Positions 12,691-24,203 of a stretch of DNA of 64,000 nucleotides are shown here, in pieces (position 1 is the first letter of the stretch; each line of letters begins with the position of its first letter). Made by a program: the position numbers and the translations under genes. This DNA comes from Calvatia gigantea (lineage: Eukaryota; Basidiomycota; Agaricomycetes; Agaricales; Lycoperdaceae): NCBI GenBank assembly GCA_025093985.1, contig JACAAK010000014.1:2475345-2539344 (forward strand), read 5' to 3'. The notes under the pieces are model-generated. The model was given only the letters and a program-made list of their open reading frames with translations, did not search any database and was not told the origin of the DNA.

Positions 12691-14185
12691 ATGAAAGCAA
12701 CTTTCGCTTTTCTCTTCTCTGCTCTGGCTACACAGGCACTCGCAGCCACCTACGGTATCTCAGACACCGTCGTCGGCTCATCCTTCCTCAGCTTCTTCGA
12801 GTTCCAAGCCATCCCGGACCCTACTCATGGACGAGTGTAGGTCACAATTACTTTTCCTGCTAACGCTACAAGTTATTGATAGACGCCCCAATAGTAACTA
12901 TGTCGACCAATCCACTGCTGCTGCACAAAATCTGACCTTTGGAAGCGGATCCACCTTCATCCTGCGTGCCGATTCGAAGACCGTGCTCAACCCTAGTGGT
13001 CCAGGAAGAAACTCTGTAAGGATAAGGTCGAAGAAGACTTACACTACTCACGTCGCAGTGTGAGTTGTTCACGTTCTGTTCAACCCCTTAGCTTTTGCTG
13101 ACGCACCCCCAGGTTCGATGTTCGTCACATGCCTCAAGGATGCGGGTGCGCCTCTTTCTGAACGTGCAACGGTTCTTGTGGACCTGATCCAAAAATTAGG
13201 ACTTGGCCAGCGATTTGGGAGACTAATGAAGCACAATGGCCCAATGGTGTAAGCATATGTTGTTCTAAATTTGGTGATGGCGTCAAGGCTAAGTATCTTT
13301 AACAGGGAGAAATCGACATCGTTGAGGGTGTGAATGACCAATCACCGAATGCTGCCACGCTTCACACGAACGCAGGTCCGTCTGTCAGATCCGACGCGGA
13401 TTTCCATCTTCTCATATACAATACACTATACCTAGGTTGTACCATGCCTGCAACCCGAACCCAGACAGGGTATGCCTCGAATCTGTTATGTCAATTCCGT
13501 TCGTTTTTTAAACTTTCTACAGCACATCAGGACAGCTTGATTGTAACTGGCTTGTCAATGGTAACACGGGATGCGGCGTTAGGTTCCCAACAACCAATAG
13601 CTACGGTCCATCTTTCAATAGCAACGGTGGAGGATGGTGCGATGAGAGTCTATCTGCTCTCTGGCATCTCGTCACTTATCGTCATTTTTAGGTTTGCTGT
13701 TGAACGCTCTTCTACTAAAATCAGAGTCTTCTTTTGGCCTCGTAACTCTGGATCCGTCCCAAGCGAAGTAAGGAATGGCGGTACAAGCGTCAATCCCGAT
13801 AACTGGGTATGCAATATCATCTTGCGGTTTACGGGGCATGTAATAATTTTTTCTCTAAGGGCACGCCTGTGGCCCTCTTCCCCAACACGTCCTGCGACCT
13901 GAACCAACATTTTACGAACCACAACATTATCATTAACTTGACCTTCTGTACGACAGCTTGTTCCTTCGGTGGTATTTTTGTCTGATTTTTGGTTTGTAGG
14001 TGGAGATTGGGCAGGTTCTGTCTACGGACAAAGCGGCTGTCCATCCACTTGTGTTGGTACGTACACCATTAACCCAACATCGTAATGAACTGACGTAGAC
14101 CTTGGAACAAGACTTCGTCAACAACAATCCTAGTGCTTTCTCTGGTGCCTTCTTTGACTTCGCTTCAATTCGCGTTTATACGTAA
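12691..14185 (+). CDS. Secreted GH16 endo-beta-1,3(4)-glucanase-like enzyme
   Basis: A glycoside hydrolase family 16 protein, predicted to cut beta-1,3/1,4-glucans in the cell wall. Eleven exons fit exactly: 12691-12836, 12895-13059, 13113-13145, 13200-13248, 13306-13375, 13436-13469, 13523-13636, 13692-13806, 13860-13947, 14000-14056 and 14112-14185. The sum is 945 nt (314 aa). Residues 1-19 are a signal peptide ending ALA. The catalytic GEIDIVEG motif (E-x-D-x-x-E) opens exon 5 and is complete. The family strings NYVDQ, CGTWPAIWETNE and GCTMPA each emerge at predicted junctions. The final junction uses the later AG at 14111 so that the sequence reads CVDFVNNNP. No membrane anchor is seen, so it is probably secreted. 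Substrate specificity is inferred. Confidence 0.95.
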
Positions 14186-15033
14186 ATGACCGAATTATTT
14201 CCGTCGTCATTTACCAGAAGATTAATCTATGGTTTTCTCTTTTTTGAGGCCATGGCCTTATCAGGGAGTAGGACGTCGCGATTCAAGTTACACCCGAGTG
14301 GGTGAAGGAGAGCGTGATTACCAGTACAAGCGGCCATTCAAGTTATACCGCATCGTATAGTAATCGTCAAGACCGCCTTGTTCGTTCCGTTCGCAAGCAA
14401 CAATCAAGTTCTTCTGAATCACTTGATAAGCCTCGCGGCTAAGAATCACAAGCACAACATCTTATTCAGATAATCACAAGCCTGTCTGACCAAGCACAAC
14501 ATGTCATAAGGTGGCTGCTCGTTCCCATTTTGAGTCGACCGGAGCTGAATGTATTGAGCAACAGATGGGCACCAAGTTGGTGACCCCCCAATTACCATGG
14601 CTCCGGTTATTCGGAGCTGGATACCCGATGATACCCAACCATCAGATTCCGATTTTCACAGTCAATCGTTGCTCGGACCCAAATTCCTTCGGTTCCCGTT
14701 CAAAAATTATTTTTTTCAGTACGGACCATACCCCGACTCATTTGCCCCATCAAATATACCCCTAGTTCCTAACTCTTGGCTGGCTGTAATTCCTGCTTCT
14801 TTTTACTATTAATATATGTCGAATAATCCATCCTTACATTTAGATGTTGAGTCGCTTCGGGTGACCGTATGGTGAGGCTTCCCTACTCTCAGCGAAGCAG
14901 GTGGATGCCCGCAACCGGTCTCCCAGTGAACCGGCAAATGAACATTGTTGCCGCTATATGGTCTCAACTATTGGGACGCTCATCACAGATATACCTTCCC
15001 TTAGGCCCAGCTAAACTTTCCTCACATCTGGTC
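14186..15033. other. Intergenic region
   Basis: This holds the 3' UTR of the glucanase and the promoter of the 7TM gene. No separate gene is recognised. Confidence 0.5.
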
Positions 15034-16113
15034 ATGAGCGACAAGTGCTCGACGACTCTCCCCTATACCGCTCGTTTTATAAAGACAACCTGGCTGTTGG
15101 GTTGCGCCCTGTCTAGTATTTGCTACGGTCTGCTGGTTCTTCTCAGCTGCTTATCCTTGGGTGCATTGCGAAAACGAGAAAATGGTAATCCCCGCGTGAA
15201 CAGGGGTTTGATGGGATATGTGTTGTTGACAATTCTGGTTGGGACCGCTGCCGAGGTGGGGGATATCAAGGGAACAATTGACGGAGTATTTGACGACACC
15301 TGTCATTCAAACTACCTCCAACCACCAAATCCGTATATCGGCCATATAGATATCGTATTCCTGATTATCAACCTCCTGACGGACGGCCTTCTTGTGAGTT
15401 ACTTGCTCTAAGATGATTTCATCCTGACACATGATTGAAGGTGTGGAGGTGTTATGCGGTTGCCAATGGCCTTCGAGGCAAAGCGTGGATCCTGCTATGG
15501 CTTATCCCTTTGACAGTTTACATCGGGATGCTAGGTGAGCGACAAAAAAGGATCCCAGAGAAGATGGTATTTACGCCTCTCATTCTAGTCACCGGTATCA
15601 CACTAACTACAACATTCTCGATATCCAACAAACGAGATAAATTTGGCCAAATTCTTATTCTCGTCCAGTTTGGGATCTCGCTATTTCTCAACACGCTCAT
15701 TACCTCCAGTATCGTCACTCTGCTTCTCCGACATCGGCGCCGACTAGTTAGGGCATTTGGGAAAGGACAAGGGCAATCATCCCTGTATCTCAACATCTTG
15801 ACTGTGCTCGTAGAATCGGCTGGCCTGATCCTTGTCGTGGATGTGTTTGCGATTGCTACTATCGCTCTCGTTCCTATTGGCAATATTGCTTTTCAACTAT
15901 GGGTTCACGCCCAGGTAAGCCGCCCATACCTGAGATGGCATGAATGTTCAATCCAGGATCTAGCCAATCGCCTCACTCCTGATCATATACCGAGTTTCGC
16001 GTGGCGCGGACTACTTCAGTAGGAATGGCGGTGCGGCGGACATGCCGAGATTCTCTGGCGTTCCGTGCCCCCTACCCCTTAATTATACAGTGAACTCGGG
16101 AGATGATAAGTGA
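15034..16113 (+). CDS. Seven-transmembrane protein, agaricomycete type
   Basis: An integral membrane protein with seven hydrophobic helices. Exons are 15034-15393, 15441-15534, 15589-15914 and 15964-16113, giving 309 aa. The 54-bp intron at 15535-15588 is in frame and could be read through. Removing it fuses two halves of TM4 into one hydrophobic run, so I favour splicing. The motif DGLLVWRCY at the end of TM3 appears at the first junction and is typical of a large family of fungal 7TM proteins, possibly receptor-like. TM7 (IASLLIIYRVSRG) appears only when the last intron ends at the TAG at 15963; reading straight on would destroy it. The ligand and role are unknown. Confidence 0.8.
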
Positions 16114-16386
16114 TTTCGGGCTTCCCAGGTGTTCGCAGGTTGCGGATATCATTTAGTTCTTGACTTTTCGAGTTTAACATGCTTTACACTGCCCCTTTCA
16201 CCCGATTCTTCATGAGCGTATTCTGGAGGGCTTAGCCTGGGAAATGGCAGGAGGCGAAGCCTCGAATTGCGAAAAAATGGGATGATCATTGCTATAGTCA
16301 TGTGGTAGACTACTACACACGTGGGGGTCAAATAAGGGGTCGCTTCTAGCGTATACGCCAGATAGTGTGTGTCTGCTTGCAGAAGC

Positions 16387-16907
16387 TTAGACATTGACAT
16401 TGGCAGGGATGCAGCCAAGAGCAACGACACCGTCTGCATTGCAAGTTAGTACCTCGCTTTGTTCCTTTGGTCTCAAATGCACTCACTGAAGTTGTTATTC
16501 TTGCAGCAAACCGGGTTGGCATTGCTAGGTGGCGTAAGGGATGAGAGGCTGAAACCCACGAGAGCTGGAAAGGAAGAAATACCAGTTGGAACCTGTGCCA
16601 ATACCGCCGAGGACGCTGATGGGATTGCATTGGAGACCGACCATTCCCGCAACAGCGCCAGCGGCGATGTTCAAGACACCAAGCTGCTGCTGAGCAGCTG
16701 CACTATGGGGAGATTGAACGCTCTGGCCTGTAGCGTTATTAGGTGTGGTCGGCGAAGTAGCGACGAAGGTAAAAACGTACAGCATTGGAGGGTACCGACG
16801 TTGCACTTGTTCACGGTCTTGGTAATAACAGTGGTACCAACTGGTGTGTCACCCGCAGAGGCAATAACGGCGACAGAGAGGAGGAGGACGGCGAGTTTGG
16901 CGAACAT
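16387..16907 (-). CDS. Class I hydrophobin (hydrophobin 1)
   Basis: A small secreted amphipathic wall protein that self-assembles at air-water interfaces. Exons are 16907-16781, 16727-16583, 16524-16487 and 16433-16387, 357 nt or 118 aa. The signal peptide ends near residue 18. Eight cysteines follow the class I pattern: C, CC (KCNVGTLQCC), C (LQCNPIS), C (SNC), CC (NPVCC), C (LGC). The mature core is Ala/Gly/Val-rich. Intron positions and phases are identical to those of the two other hydrophobins here: after TGC-T, after AAC-TG, and after TTC-A. A TATA box lies about 90 bp upstream. Confidence 0.96.
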
Positions 16908-16996
16908 CGTGATTAGAGTATGCGGAATGTGAAGAAGCTACGGGAGCTGAGTGTGTCTGGTAGACTAAGGGAATTTCAGCAGAAGATTGTCCTGCT

Positions 16997-17002
16997 CTTA
17001 TA
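16997..17002 (-). promoter_or_regulatory. TATA box of hydrophobin 1
   Basis: TATAAG on the minus strand, about 90 bp before the ATG at 16907, the same spacing as at the other hydrophobin genes. Confidence 0.6.
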
Positions 17003-17867
17003 CTGTTCTCCTGCGTTGGATGAACCAGGAGAAAATGCGGAAGCGAAAGGAATATTTCTTCCTGCTCGCTTACCTCCCTGGGACTCGTGTGAGGCCTCTT
17101 CAGTACTGAGCCAACAGCCTCGAGGATTCCGCTGTGTATCGCCCGGATTATCTCCACTCTCTTCTCTTCCTAGGGCGACCCACTATCGCTCCCAGCTTTC
17201 TGCGGTGCTTCCGATCCCTCTTGTGTACGAGATTTACGGTATTATTTCCAGCACTACGCCGCGGTCGCGATTAACGAGATAAGTTAGTGCGGATCAATCC
17301 ATACAGTTCTATCTCTGGAATTTGGATTAGAAGAGCGTTTTCCGGATTCCGTGAAAAGCGAGAAATAATGAGCCTCAGGAGGAGGTAATACCCTCTCTCC
17401 GGGACGGGAACTCGGCCAGCTTCCATTTGCAATAATTCAACCTCAGGTACTTTGTCTGGTGGTCTATTATGTTCAGTGGCATCCTAAATGCGTTGTTAAA
17501 GGGATACTTAGGCCACGTTGATTCCACGAGCTCCTTTCACAATAAGTATACTTGGGTGTGACTTCTCTATTGCTCGTGGATGAGAATTTGGCAGCGCCAA
17601 GGATCAACTGTTGATCGCATCCCCGCCGTGGAATAATGCAGGCTACAACAAGAATACCCGCGAGCCCATCATAAGTGGGCGGGTCTCTCATTACGCCAAT
17701 ACAGATTCGACTCGTGCGGGGCGCATCTTGCCGTTCGAAAAATAGGATCATCACACAGGGCGGTGTACAGAAAGAATAATGCCAATAATGTCGCATGGGA
17801 ATTGTAAATACATCGTCGTGTCTATTCTATCCAAGGAACACCCATCCTCCAGAATTTCGCAAATAAT
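17003..17867. other. Spacer between hydrophobins 1 and 2
   Basis: No coherent coding structure. It contains the upstream region of hydrophobin 1 and the 3' end of hydrophobin 2. Confidence 0.5.
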
Positions 17868-18379
17868 TTAGACATTGACGTTAACGGGGGTGCAACCGAC
17901 GGCGACGACACCGTCTATGTGATTCGTCAGTCATTCGCACGAATTCCTGTACGGAGGGATACTCACTGAATTTGTTCTCCTTGCAGCAGACAGGGTTGGC
18001 ATTGCTGTGGAGAATATGTATGGGGGTCTGAGATGTCAAGTGAAATGTCTCGTCACATACCAGTTAGAGCCAGTTCCAAGGACCACCAAGGACACTGATG
18101 GGGTTGCATTTGAAGCCAAGAAGGCCAGAGACCTCGCCAACAGCGAGATTGAGGACACCCAACTGTTTCTGAGCAGCCGCACTGTGGGCCTCCTGGACAT
18201 CCTGGCCTAAAAACCATTGCTTAGATCTTAAAGAAACGAGGACGTCACGTTGTAAACATACAGCACTCAAGTGTTCCGACATTGCATTTCGCAACGCTCC
18301 CACCGGCAGGTACGTCAGTAGGCACCGCAGAGACGATGGTAGCAGCAGCGATGACGATGACAGCAAGCTTGGACAACAT
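17868..18379 (-). pseudogene. Class I hydrophobin (hydrophobin 2) with 1-bp frameshift
   Basis: Exons at 18379-18262, 18206-18061, 18004-17967 and 17914-17868 match the other two hydrophobins in intron position and phase. Signal peptide, first Cys, CC doublet, NPVCC and the VGC-TPVNVNV tail are all present. Exon 2 is 146 nt, whereas both sister genes have 145. One extra base near 18078-18086 shifts the frame after SVLGG and brings a TAA at 18064-18066, just before the donor. The rest of the gene is undamaged. Either the gene was lost very recently or the assembly has a base error. Removing one base gives a normal 115-aa hydrophobin length. Confidence 0.9.
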
Positions 18380-18463
18380 GGTGGTGAGTAGGTGCAAGTG
18401 GGGGTCGTTGAAACAACTGAGGGTGTCTGGTTGGACTGGGGAGCTTTGTTTGTGTTGAAGCCC

Positions 18464-18472
18464 CTTTTTATT
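18464..18472 (-). promoter_or_regulatory. TATA-like element of hydrophobin 2
   Basis: AATAAAAAG on the minus strand, about 85-90 bp before the ATG at 18379, in the same position as the TATA boxes of the two sister genes. Confidence 0.5.
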
Positions 18473-19157
18473 CCGTTTGGGACAAATGGTTGGAAGGGCG
18501 AAAACGCGGAGGCGAATTGTTCGCAGTGGAACTGGATTTTGCGGAAGTCCTTCAACGATCCGTTGGTTTTCTCCTTATTGGGTTTACCAGATTCCGTTGT
18601 TTCAGGGTTTTACCTGGTTCGATTGCTCGAGGGTCAATACCAATTACGGCTCATGATATCAGTTAGTATGGTTCTTCTAGACTTATATTTCTAGGCGAGC
18701 TTCTGCACTTGCCCACCTTCGGAAGGGGTTTCTTGGCTTTCGCGACTTTTATACGTTGTTCAGGGGCCGGAAAGGTAGGTGGGAGGTGTAAGTTCGAGCA
18801 TGTTCCACGTAGCAGCCCGCAAAATTCTTTTGTTTGCTCTTCTCGTTATTGTTTTGTGCTCTGCTTAGGAAGTTGTCGTGCGACACAATCGTCATCGACT
18901 CTCTGTGGTGCAAGGTATCAGCAGCGCTCAGAAGCCAGGCGGATGACTTCTTTCTATCGGTCTTTGAACGGAGGAGAGGTGGTATTCGAAATACGGCTCC
19001 AATATAATGGTTATTCTACGAAATTGCAGTGAAATTGGTAAATCCGGAACGCTGGAATGTGAATGTTGCCAACTAAGCGTTGAGGTGCACAAGTAAAAGG
19101 ATCTACGATACCGGTTACAAAGGGGGGGGAGGTGGACCAGCACGACTATTCCGTTGA
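18473..19157. other. Intergenic region, no gene recognised
   Basis: This holds the upstream sequence of hydrophobin 2 and the 3' flank of the Cys-rich gene. No further feature is seen. Confidence 0.5.
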
Positions 19158-20133
19158 TTAGTGCTGAATTTCCACAACGACCTGTTGGCCTGGAATGCCC
19201 AAATCGTGAGAATCGTCGTCCCGAACAGTAACAATGACGAATCCACCACACGGCCTCTTGGCAGTGTCGGCGTTTTTAGTCTTTTTAGCCGAAGACTCGC
19301 TCGAGCCGACCACCGTAGTTGTTTTGGAGCCTACGAGAATCATTAAGTGGGATTCTCGTTCCGTGGGGGAGAACTTACAATCGCAGCTGTACCTCAGTAA
19401 ACATTTAATCTTGGATGTGACATCAGAACAGGGGGTGTTGTACCTGCCGACGCATGAACAACGGTCGGCAACCCCTTGATGGGATGGTGAACTCACTTGA
19501 ATGGCAGCCTGACTATTTTCCGCAGGTCTTTCGTAACAATCTTAGCCCGTTTGCGATGGTTGATATCATCGCAACGAACGATGGAGTGACATCCCACAAA
19601 AATACAGGGTCCACGGGCCGAGTAAGACTTCTTCGCGGCCTCATATAATAATGACGCACTCTGATATTCCGGATATTGAGAGGGTGATTTATTGACCTAA
19701 ATCGCACAAGGGTTAGCTTTTTATTGAGCAGCATAGAGACTTCTCTACTTACGGGCTGGTCGCTTTGGGCCGTCGCCTCAAGTGGGCGTTTCGTGATTTT
19801 GACTGCTTGTTTCCGGTTTTCTCCCTCCAGGTCTTGAAGGCTCTGTTCAGCCTTACGTGTCGGTGGTTGATGAGTAGATACAGAGGTCAAAAGAGCGGGA
19901 GAAGAGCTTTGTCCAGCATCTCCTGCTGCTAGTTCCGTTTCTTTCATTTTAGCCCGACTCTTCTCACGGGCTTTTCTGGAGCTGTCGTTTCGCTTTTGAC
20001 GACATCCTGTACAGGTCCTTCGTGGGTCGAGTAATGGGATGTTGAAACGTTTGCAGGCGTTGCAGGCACGAAGTTTCGCGCCAGTGGCTTCATCTACCCT
20101 GAACGTGGGCTGTTGGCTTGTCGTGGGATCCAT
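19158..20133 (-). CDS. Cys-rich protein with CxxC-CxxC zinc-binding-like motif, unknown function
   Basis: Four exons, 20133-19753, 19696-19497, 19443-19379 and 19330-19158, total 819 nt (272 aa). The N-terminal 60 residues contain ACNACKRFN followed after 13 residues by CTGCRQKRND, two CxxC pairs that could bind one zinc ion. A strongly basic stretch and a predicted charged helix follow. The middle carries RGPCIFVGCHSIVRC. The third exon adds CSDVTSKIKCLLRYSC, and the last exon ends in a beta-rich segment (FVIVTVRDDD, QQVVVEIQ). Reading frame and motif density hold across all three introns. I do not recognise the family; a nucleic-acid or protein-binding role is only a guess from the zinc-like motif. 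Confidence 0.75.
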
Positions 20134-21575
20134 GATAAGCAACTGGGGAGAGGCCTGTATCAGACGGCTTGATCAAGGGCTGAAAGGATGTCGGGTTCAC
20201 GACCTGTCACATGCACGTGAAGCCGTTACATCATAATGTCCTGAAAACTTGTCTGCAGTCCACTGTTCTGGACAGCAGAACCTCCTTGGTCACCGTCAGT
20301 TTATATTGATAAATCTTCAGGCCCCAGAGCACTGTTCCTCGTGTACATGATTCCACATACCATAGTGGGATTATCCTCGAGTATTGCACACGAAACACGT
20401 TAGAGTCTTCCAGGGGTTACACTTTTTCGTGAATGTCAAAGACCGTCTCATGTTTACTTCCCCAGTTGTACCTTCCAATCATTGTAGATACACCTCTGGT
20501 TTATGCTTGTGCCCCCAAGGGATGTTGTGGCCAAGACTGTAGCGGAAGCTGGGCATTGTGTCGTCTCCCTGTCCCTGGATTCATCCGCATTTGCAGGAGG
20601 GGGCTGTATCCTGAGCACGCCTCGTCATCATCTTGGCCATTCCGACGTGACTATTTGCGCTTCTTCGTGCTGCCCCCGGCTGGATTGGAATCGTTCTCTC
20701 TTCCTTCCATTGTGCGTAATTGTTTAGCTCGACCCTACACTGCACCGCACCAACAGCTAACTTATTCCCCAGCTGCTGGGGCGTCCTTTCTTTCCACTGC
20801 TGTCTAAGCTGTAAACTTCTCTCATTCGAAGGAGCTACGCATCTTGGCTTGCAAACTAGAACGAATCTAGATTTGCCTTGCTTTTGATCTGCCTCTGTTG
20901 TGGGCCTAGTCTTACCTTTTCGAAATTCCGGTAAATCTGCCTCTTTGGCGGCATCATTTATCTTTTTCTGACTTCAACCCACCCCGAACGTCTCCGTGTT
21001 TCTAGTTACGGACTATAATACTGTCTCTCCAAATCATGCTGATTCAGTTCGAATAAGCTCGTACCCCCCAACCCGTCTGATCGATCCATCATACTTCCTA
21101 GCAATTTGTCGTTCGTCTGCCACACTGTCCGCCTCGTCGCCCTTGGTCCAAGTCATTTCACGAGATTTGAGAGTCTGTCATATTTCCTCGGATAAAATGT
21201 GTGTCAGTGCAACTGGCGGTCCCGCGTTCAATATCTCACGGTGAGTCATCGGGTCGAATGAGGGTTAATCATTCGGGGCAGCGGAGGGGGAGGAGCGTCG
21301 ATTTACAGGTTTCTGCGTACGGATGACTGGCACTGTTTTCTTCTGGTAATGCCTGTATTCAGTGGAGGTAGTTTTGTTCGTGATAATGAGGAATTGACAT
21401 AATTATCCTGGTTCGTTCAGTGAACAGATACTCTGATGGGCATTTTGGCAAGACACAAATATAGAACAGGTTAATGCATATGTAGTATTTGCCTTTAGGA
21501 TCACGGTCCGTAACACGCGCAGCAGCGTTTATTTCTCTGTTTTCCCTGGCCAGTGAATGGTGTGTGCAATAGTAC
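20134..21575. other. Intergenic region, no gene recognised
   Basis: A plus-strand open frame at 20433-20807 has many Cys and Pro residues but no known motif or splice partners. I do not call it. Confidence 0.4.
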
Positions 21576-24203
21576 TCAGTGTTGCGGATAAAATTGGTAT
21601 GCCTGGGTGAACAAACTCAATGTCTCACACTGCAAGGGTTTAATTGAAAACTCACCCGTAGAGCTTTCATCCCCCAGTCCATCTGACCTCCCGTTCTCAA
21701 GGTCTATGCTGCTTTTCCTACGGATATTGAGCAATTGCAATTCTTCTCCGACCAATGTCTTGGCCCGAGGCTTTGGAGGGGTCTCTGATACAGAAGTTGA
21801 GGGTTTTCGTCTCTGGCCGAAAGGCATGTGCATGGTCTTCTTCATCCGAACCCACATTCTTTTCCTCTCTTGTATTTCTTGGACCGCTGGTAAGTGCCCT
21901 CCAACAAAAATTGTTCCGGAATGTTCGGACCGAGAGAGAACATACGCAGGCACATTGGCCATGCCGACCTTTGTAAACACGTGAACCGTCACGTCTTCCT
22001 CACTATCCTTCTCGGCGAATTTGCTGCTGCTATTCAACGCCGCCCGTGCCTTTCCCTTTTTCTTGTCGGAGGTATCCACCACATCGTCCCCTTCCACATC
22101 GTCATAACCGTCTGGCTTCCGGAGGAGAATTCCGGTGATCCCTGTTCCATGAACCGCGAGTGCCACCATGAGGTCAGGATACGCTCCGTCGATGACCACG
22201 ACCTTTGTGTACACTTTGCTTTTCATATCAACCAAACTTCCCGAGACTAGCCTGTACCCTTTGTTCTTACCATCCACTGCGGAGGGAGGATCCCATCGCG
22301 GAACAAGTTGCCTCTCGCCCCACTCTCGCAATTTCTTGAACCGCGGGTCTTGTTCACCCAGCGCCTCCGACGGATCAGCTCTCCATTGGTCGTCTGGGAG
22401 AAACACCCAACCTTCCCTCACGACGAAAACTGTGCTCGCCAACAGTTCTACAAGAACCACGATCACGAATGCGAGGTAAAGAAGAACGGAACCAGGGGCG
22501 ATGAAGCGTTCTTCTCCGGTCTGGCGGACAGCGATGAGGGGGATACCGATGTGGGTCATAATGGTTGCGGTGATGTACACCCAGTTTCGTAAGCCGACCA
22601 TATCCTCATGGCGATATAACCCCTCGCGGTCACGGCGGAGCGTATGGTAGATAGGGATCGTCCTCGGCGCGAGGACGGAGAGGACCGGAATGTGCTTTGG
22701 TTCTGAATCCACCCCATCCTTTGGCCCACGGACACTATTGTCGTCACTTTCATTGTCACTATCATCATCATCATCTTCTATAGAAGATTGCTGGACTACG
22801 ACGGGGAATGCCGTGGCAATGGGTTCTAGCCGTTCGTTTCCTGCGAGTGGAGATATGGGCTTTCCCCACCACCTATAACCTGCGAGTCGTGCTTCTGACC
22901 GTTGTGCATTGAACGTATATTCGTCCCTCGTAGGGGTCAGGTTGACGTTACACACGGCGGCAAGGCTCGCCGCATTGTAATATCCCTGATTCAACTCTAG
23001 AAGCCATGCAAGGTCGGCCCAGCCATCCTTTCCGCGGAGATCTTCAAGTCGAGCACGGCGAGGCAGAAGTCCGTTCAAGACTTTACCGAGATAGTTGTGC
23101 TCCATGTAATTTCCAGCTTCGTCTCGACGGATGGCCTCTACAACGAGGGAATGAATGGCGGATTGCCATGAACCAGAGCCGGCGTTTGTTGCGTGTTGCA
23201 GGATAGTGTTCAAATGGAACAGCCTCCCCTTCGCAGCTTCTAGTTGCATCTGGCCCTTGAAATTACGCGCGTCCCACTCGATTAAGCGCTCTGGTGAATT
23301 CTTGTCAGTGCAGCAGGTCAAGGTTACAACATGTTGTGCATGAAGAATTTCCGCGATCGTGAACACCCGTTTTGACCATGGACAATCCAGTGTTGTATGT
23401 TTGCAGTCATCCTTGCTGCAGAAAACGATGACCTTCTTGGCGTTTCGAAAGATATCGGCTAGCTGCCCCACCTCCGCCATCCTCTCTTCCTCGATCTCCT
23501 CTTCGTCTGTCAGCGCCTCGGAAGACAAACAAAACTCATCCAACCAGATATACTCTGTCGAATCTGGAATTCCTTCCTGCACGCGAGCGCGTGCGTATTC
23601 GTACAGAACACTCCTCGAGATTCGCTTTCGGTCACATAAACTCCACAGGCGGTTCTTGCTCGGTTGGGGATCCTTCGCTTGCAACCCGGCCTTTTGGAAT
23701 AAGGAGAATGCGCTGGACATGCAGTAGCTAATTGCCATATATCCTGCTTCAATTACTTCTGAATTCACGAAAACTTGCTTGAATATCGGCTTCTTCAACC
23801 CTCGAAACGTCACTTTAAGTATCCACCTTGGATAATGTCCTACGGTGCCAAAAGAGCCGGGCTGACCATCGCCCGGGGATTTGTATAACATGGCGTCCGG
23901 AGTGCAGACAGGTTCATCGATACGGGGGGTGTTGAACGCGATCACTTTGCTCACGGGGGAAAGGCGGAGGATGGCATAGACAGGAGCAAAAATAAGGAGG
24001 ATGAAAATTCGAAGAACGTTGAGTGGGATATGCCAGAAATCGTCTCGGTTTGTTGCATACCAACCCACACCCTCTACACCCTTATCTTCCTTGAAAAGCC
24101 GACGGAGCTTCGCACCAGTCCATAAGACGTAGATTGAGCGTCGCAATTTGGGGAAGAAAAAGGGCTGCTTCGTTTTCTTCTTCGAGTTGCTTTTGACCAT
24201 CAT
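21576..24203 (-). CDS. Large intronless HET-like protein with membrane helices
   Basis: A single 875-codon frame, unusual here because its neighbours are cut into short exons. Residues 60-80 form a hydrophobic helix. Residues 155-265 resemble the heterokaryon-incompatibility (HET) domain: YMAISY at 155-160, then YIWLDEFCL at 218-226, then acidic residues and QLADIFRNAKKVIVF at 247-261. These match the order of the HET motifs (alSY-W, lWID-lCI, and the E plus iY--A-vivw block). The usual Trp-Gly after SY is replaced by CM. An acidic Asp/Glu/Ser linker sits near residue 490, two or three further membrane helices near 545-605, and a basic tail follows. HET proteins trigger cell death between unlike fungal nuclei; that role here is inferred. 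The start could be either of two consecutive ATGs. Confidence 0.75.
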   Translation of the reverse strand: MMVKSNSKKKTKQPFFFPKLRRSIYVLWTGAKLRRLFKEDKGVEGVGWYATNRDDFWHIPLNVLRIFILLIFAPVYAILRLSPVSKVIAFNTPRIDEPVCTPDAMLYKSPGDGQPGSFGTVGHYPRWILKVTFRGLKKPIFKQVFVNSEVIEAGYMAISYCMSSAFSLFQKAGLQAKDPQPSKNRLWSLCDRKRISRSVLYEYARARVQEGIPDSTEYIWLDEFCLSSEALTDEEEIEEERMAEVGQLADIFRNAKKVIVFCSKDDCKHTTLDCPWSKRVFTIAEILHAQHVVTLTCCTDKNSPERLIEWDARNFKGQMQLEAAKGRLFHLNTILQHATNAGSGSWQSAIHSLVVEAIRRDEAGNYMEHNYLGKVLNGLLPRRARLEDLRGKDGWADLAWLLELNQGYYNAASLAAVCNVNLTPTRDEYTFNAQRSEARLAGYRWWGKPISPLAGNERLEPIATAFPVVVQQSSIEDDDDDSDNESDDNSVRGPKDGVDSEPKHIPVLSVLAPRTIPIYHTLRRDREGLYRHEDMVGLRNWVYITATIMTHIGIPLIAVRQTGEERFIAPGSVLLYLAFVIVVLVELLASTVFVVREGWVFLPDDQWRADPSEALGEQDPRFKKLREWGERQLVPRWDPPSAVDGKNKGYRLVSGSLVDMKSKVYTKVVVIDGAYPDLMVALAVHGTGITGILLRKPDGYDDVEGDDVVDTSDKKKGKARAALNSSSKFAEKDSEEDVTVHVFTKVGMANVPAYVLSRSEHSGTIFVGGHLPAVQEIQERKRMWVRMKKTMHMPFGQRRKPSTSVSETPPKPRAKTLVGEELQLLNIRRKSSIDLENGRSDGLGDESSTGEFSIKPLQCETLSLFTQAYQFYPQH

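Noticed and set aside
15535..15588. Treating this stretch as coding in the 7TM gene
   Set aside because: It is in frame, but it has a GTGAGC donor and CTAG acceptor and would split a membrane helix with a charged loop, so splicing is the better reading.
20433..20807. 124-codon Cys/Pro-rich plus-strand frame
   Set aside because: Composition looks coding-like but there is no domain, signal peptide or splice coherence.
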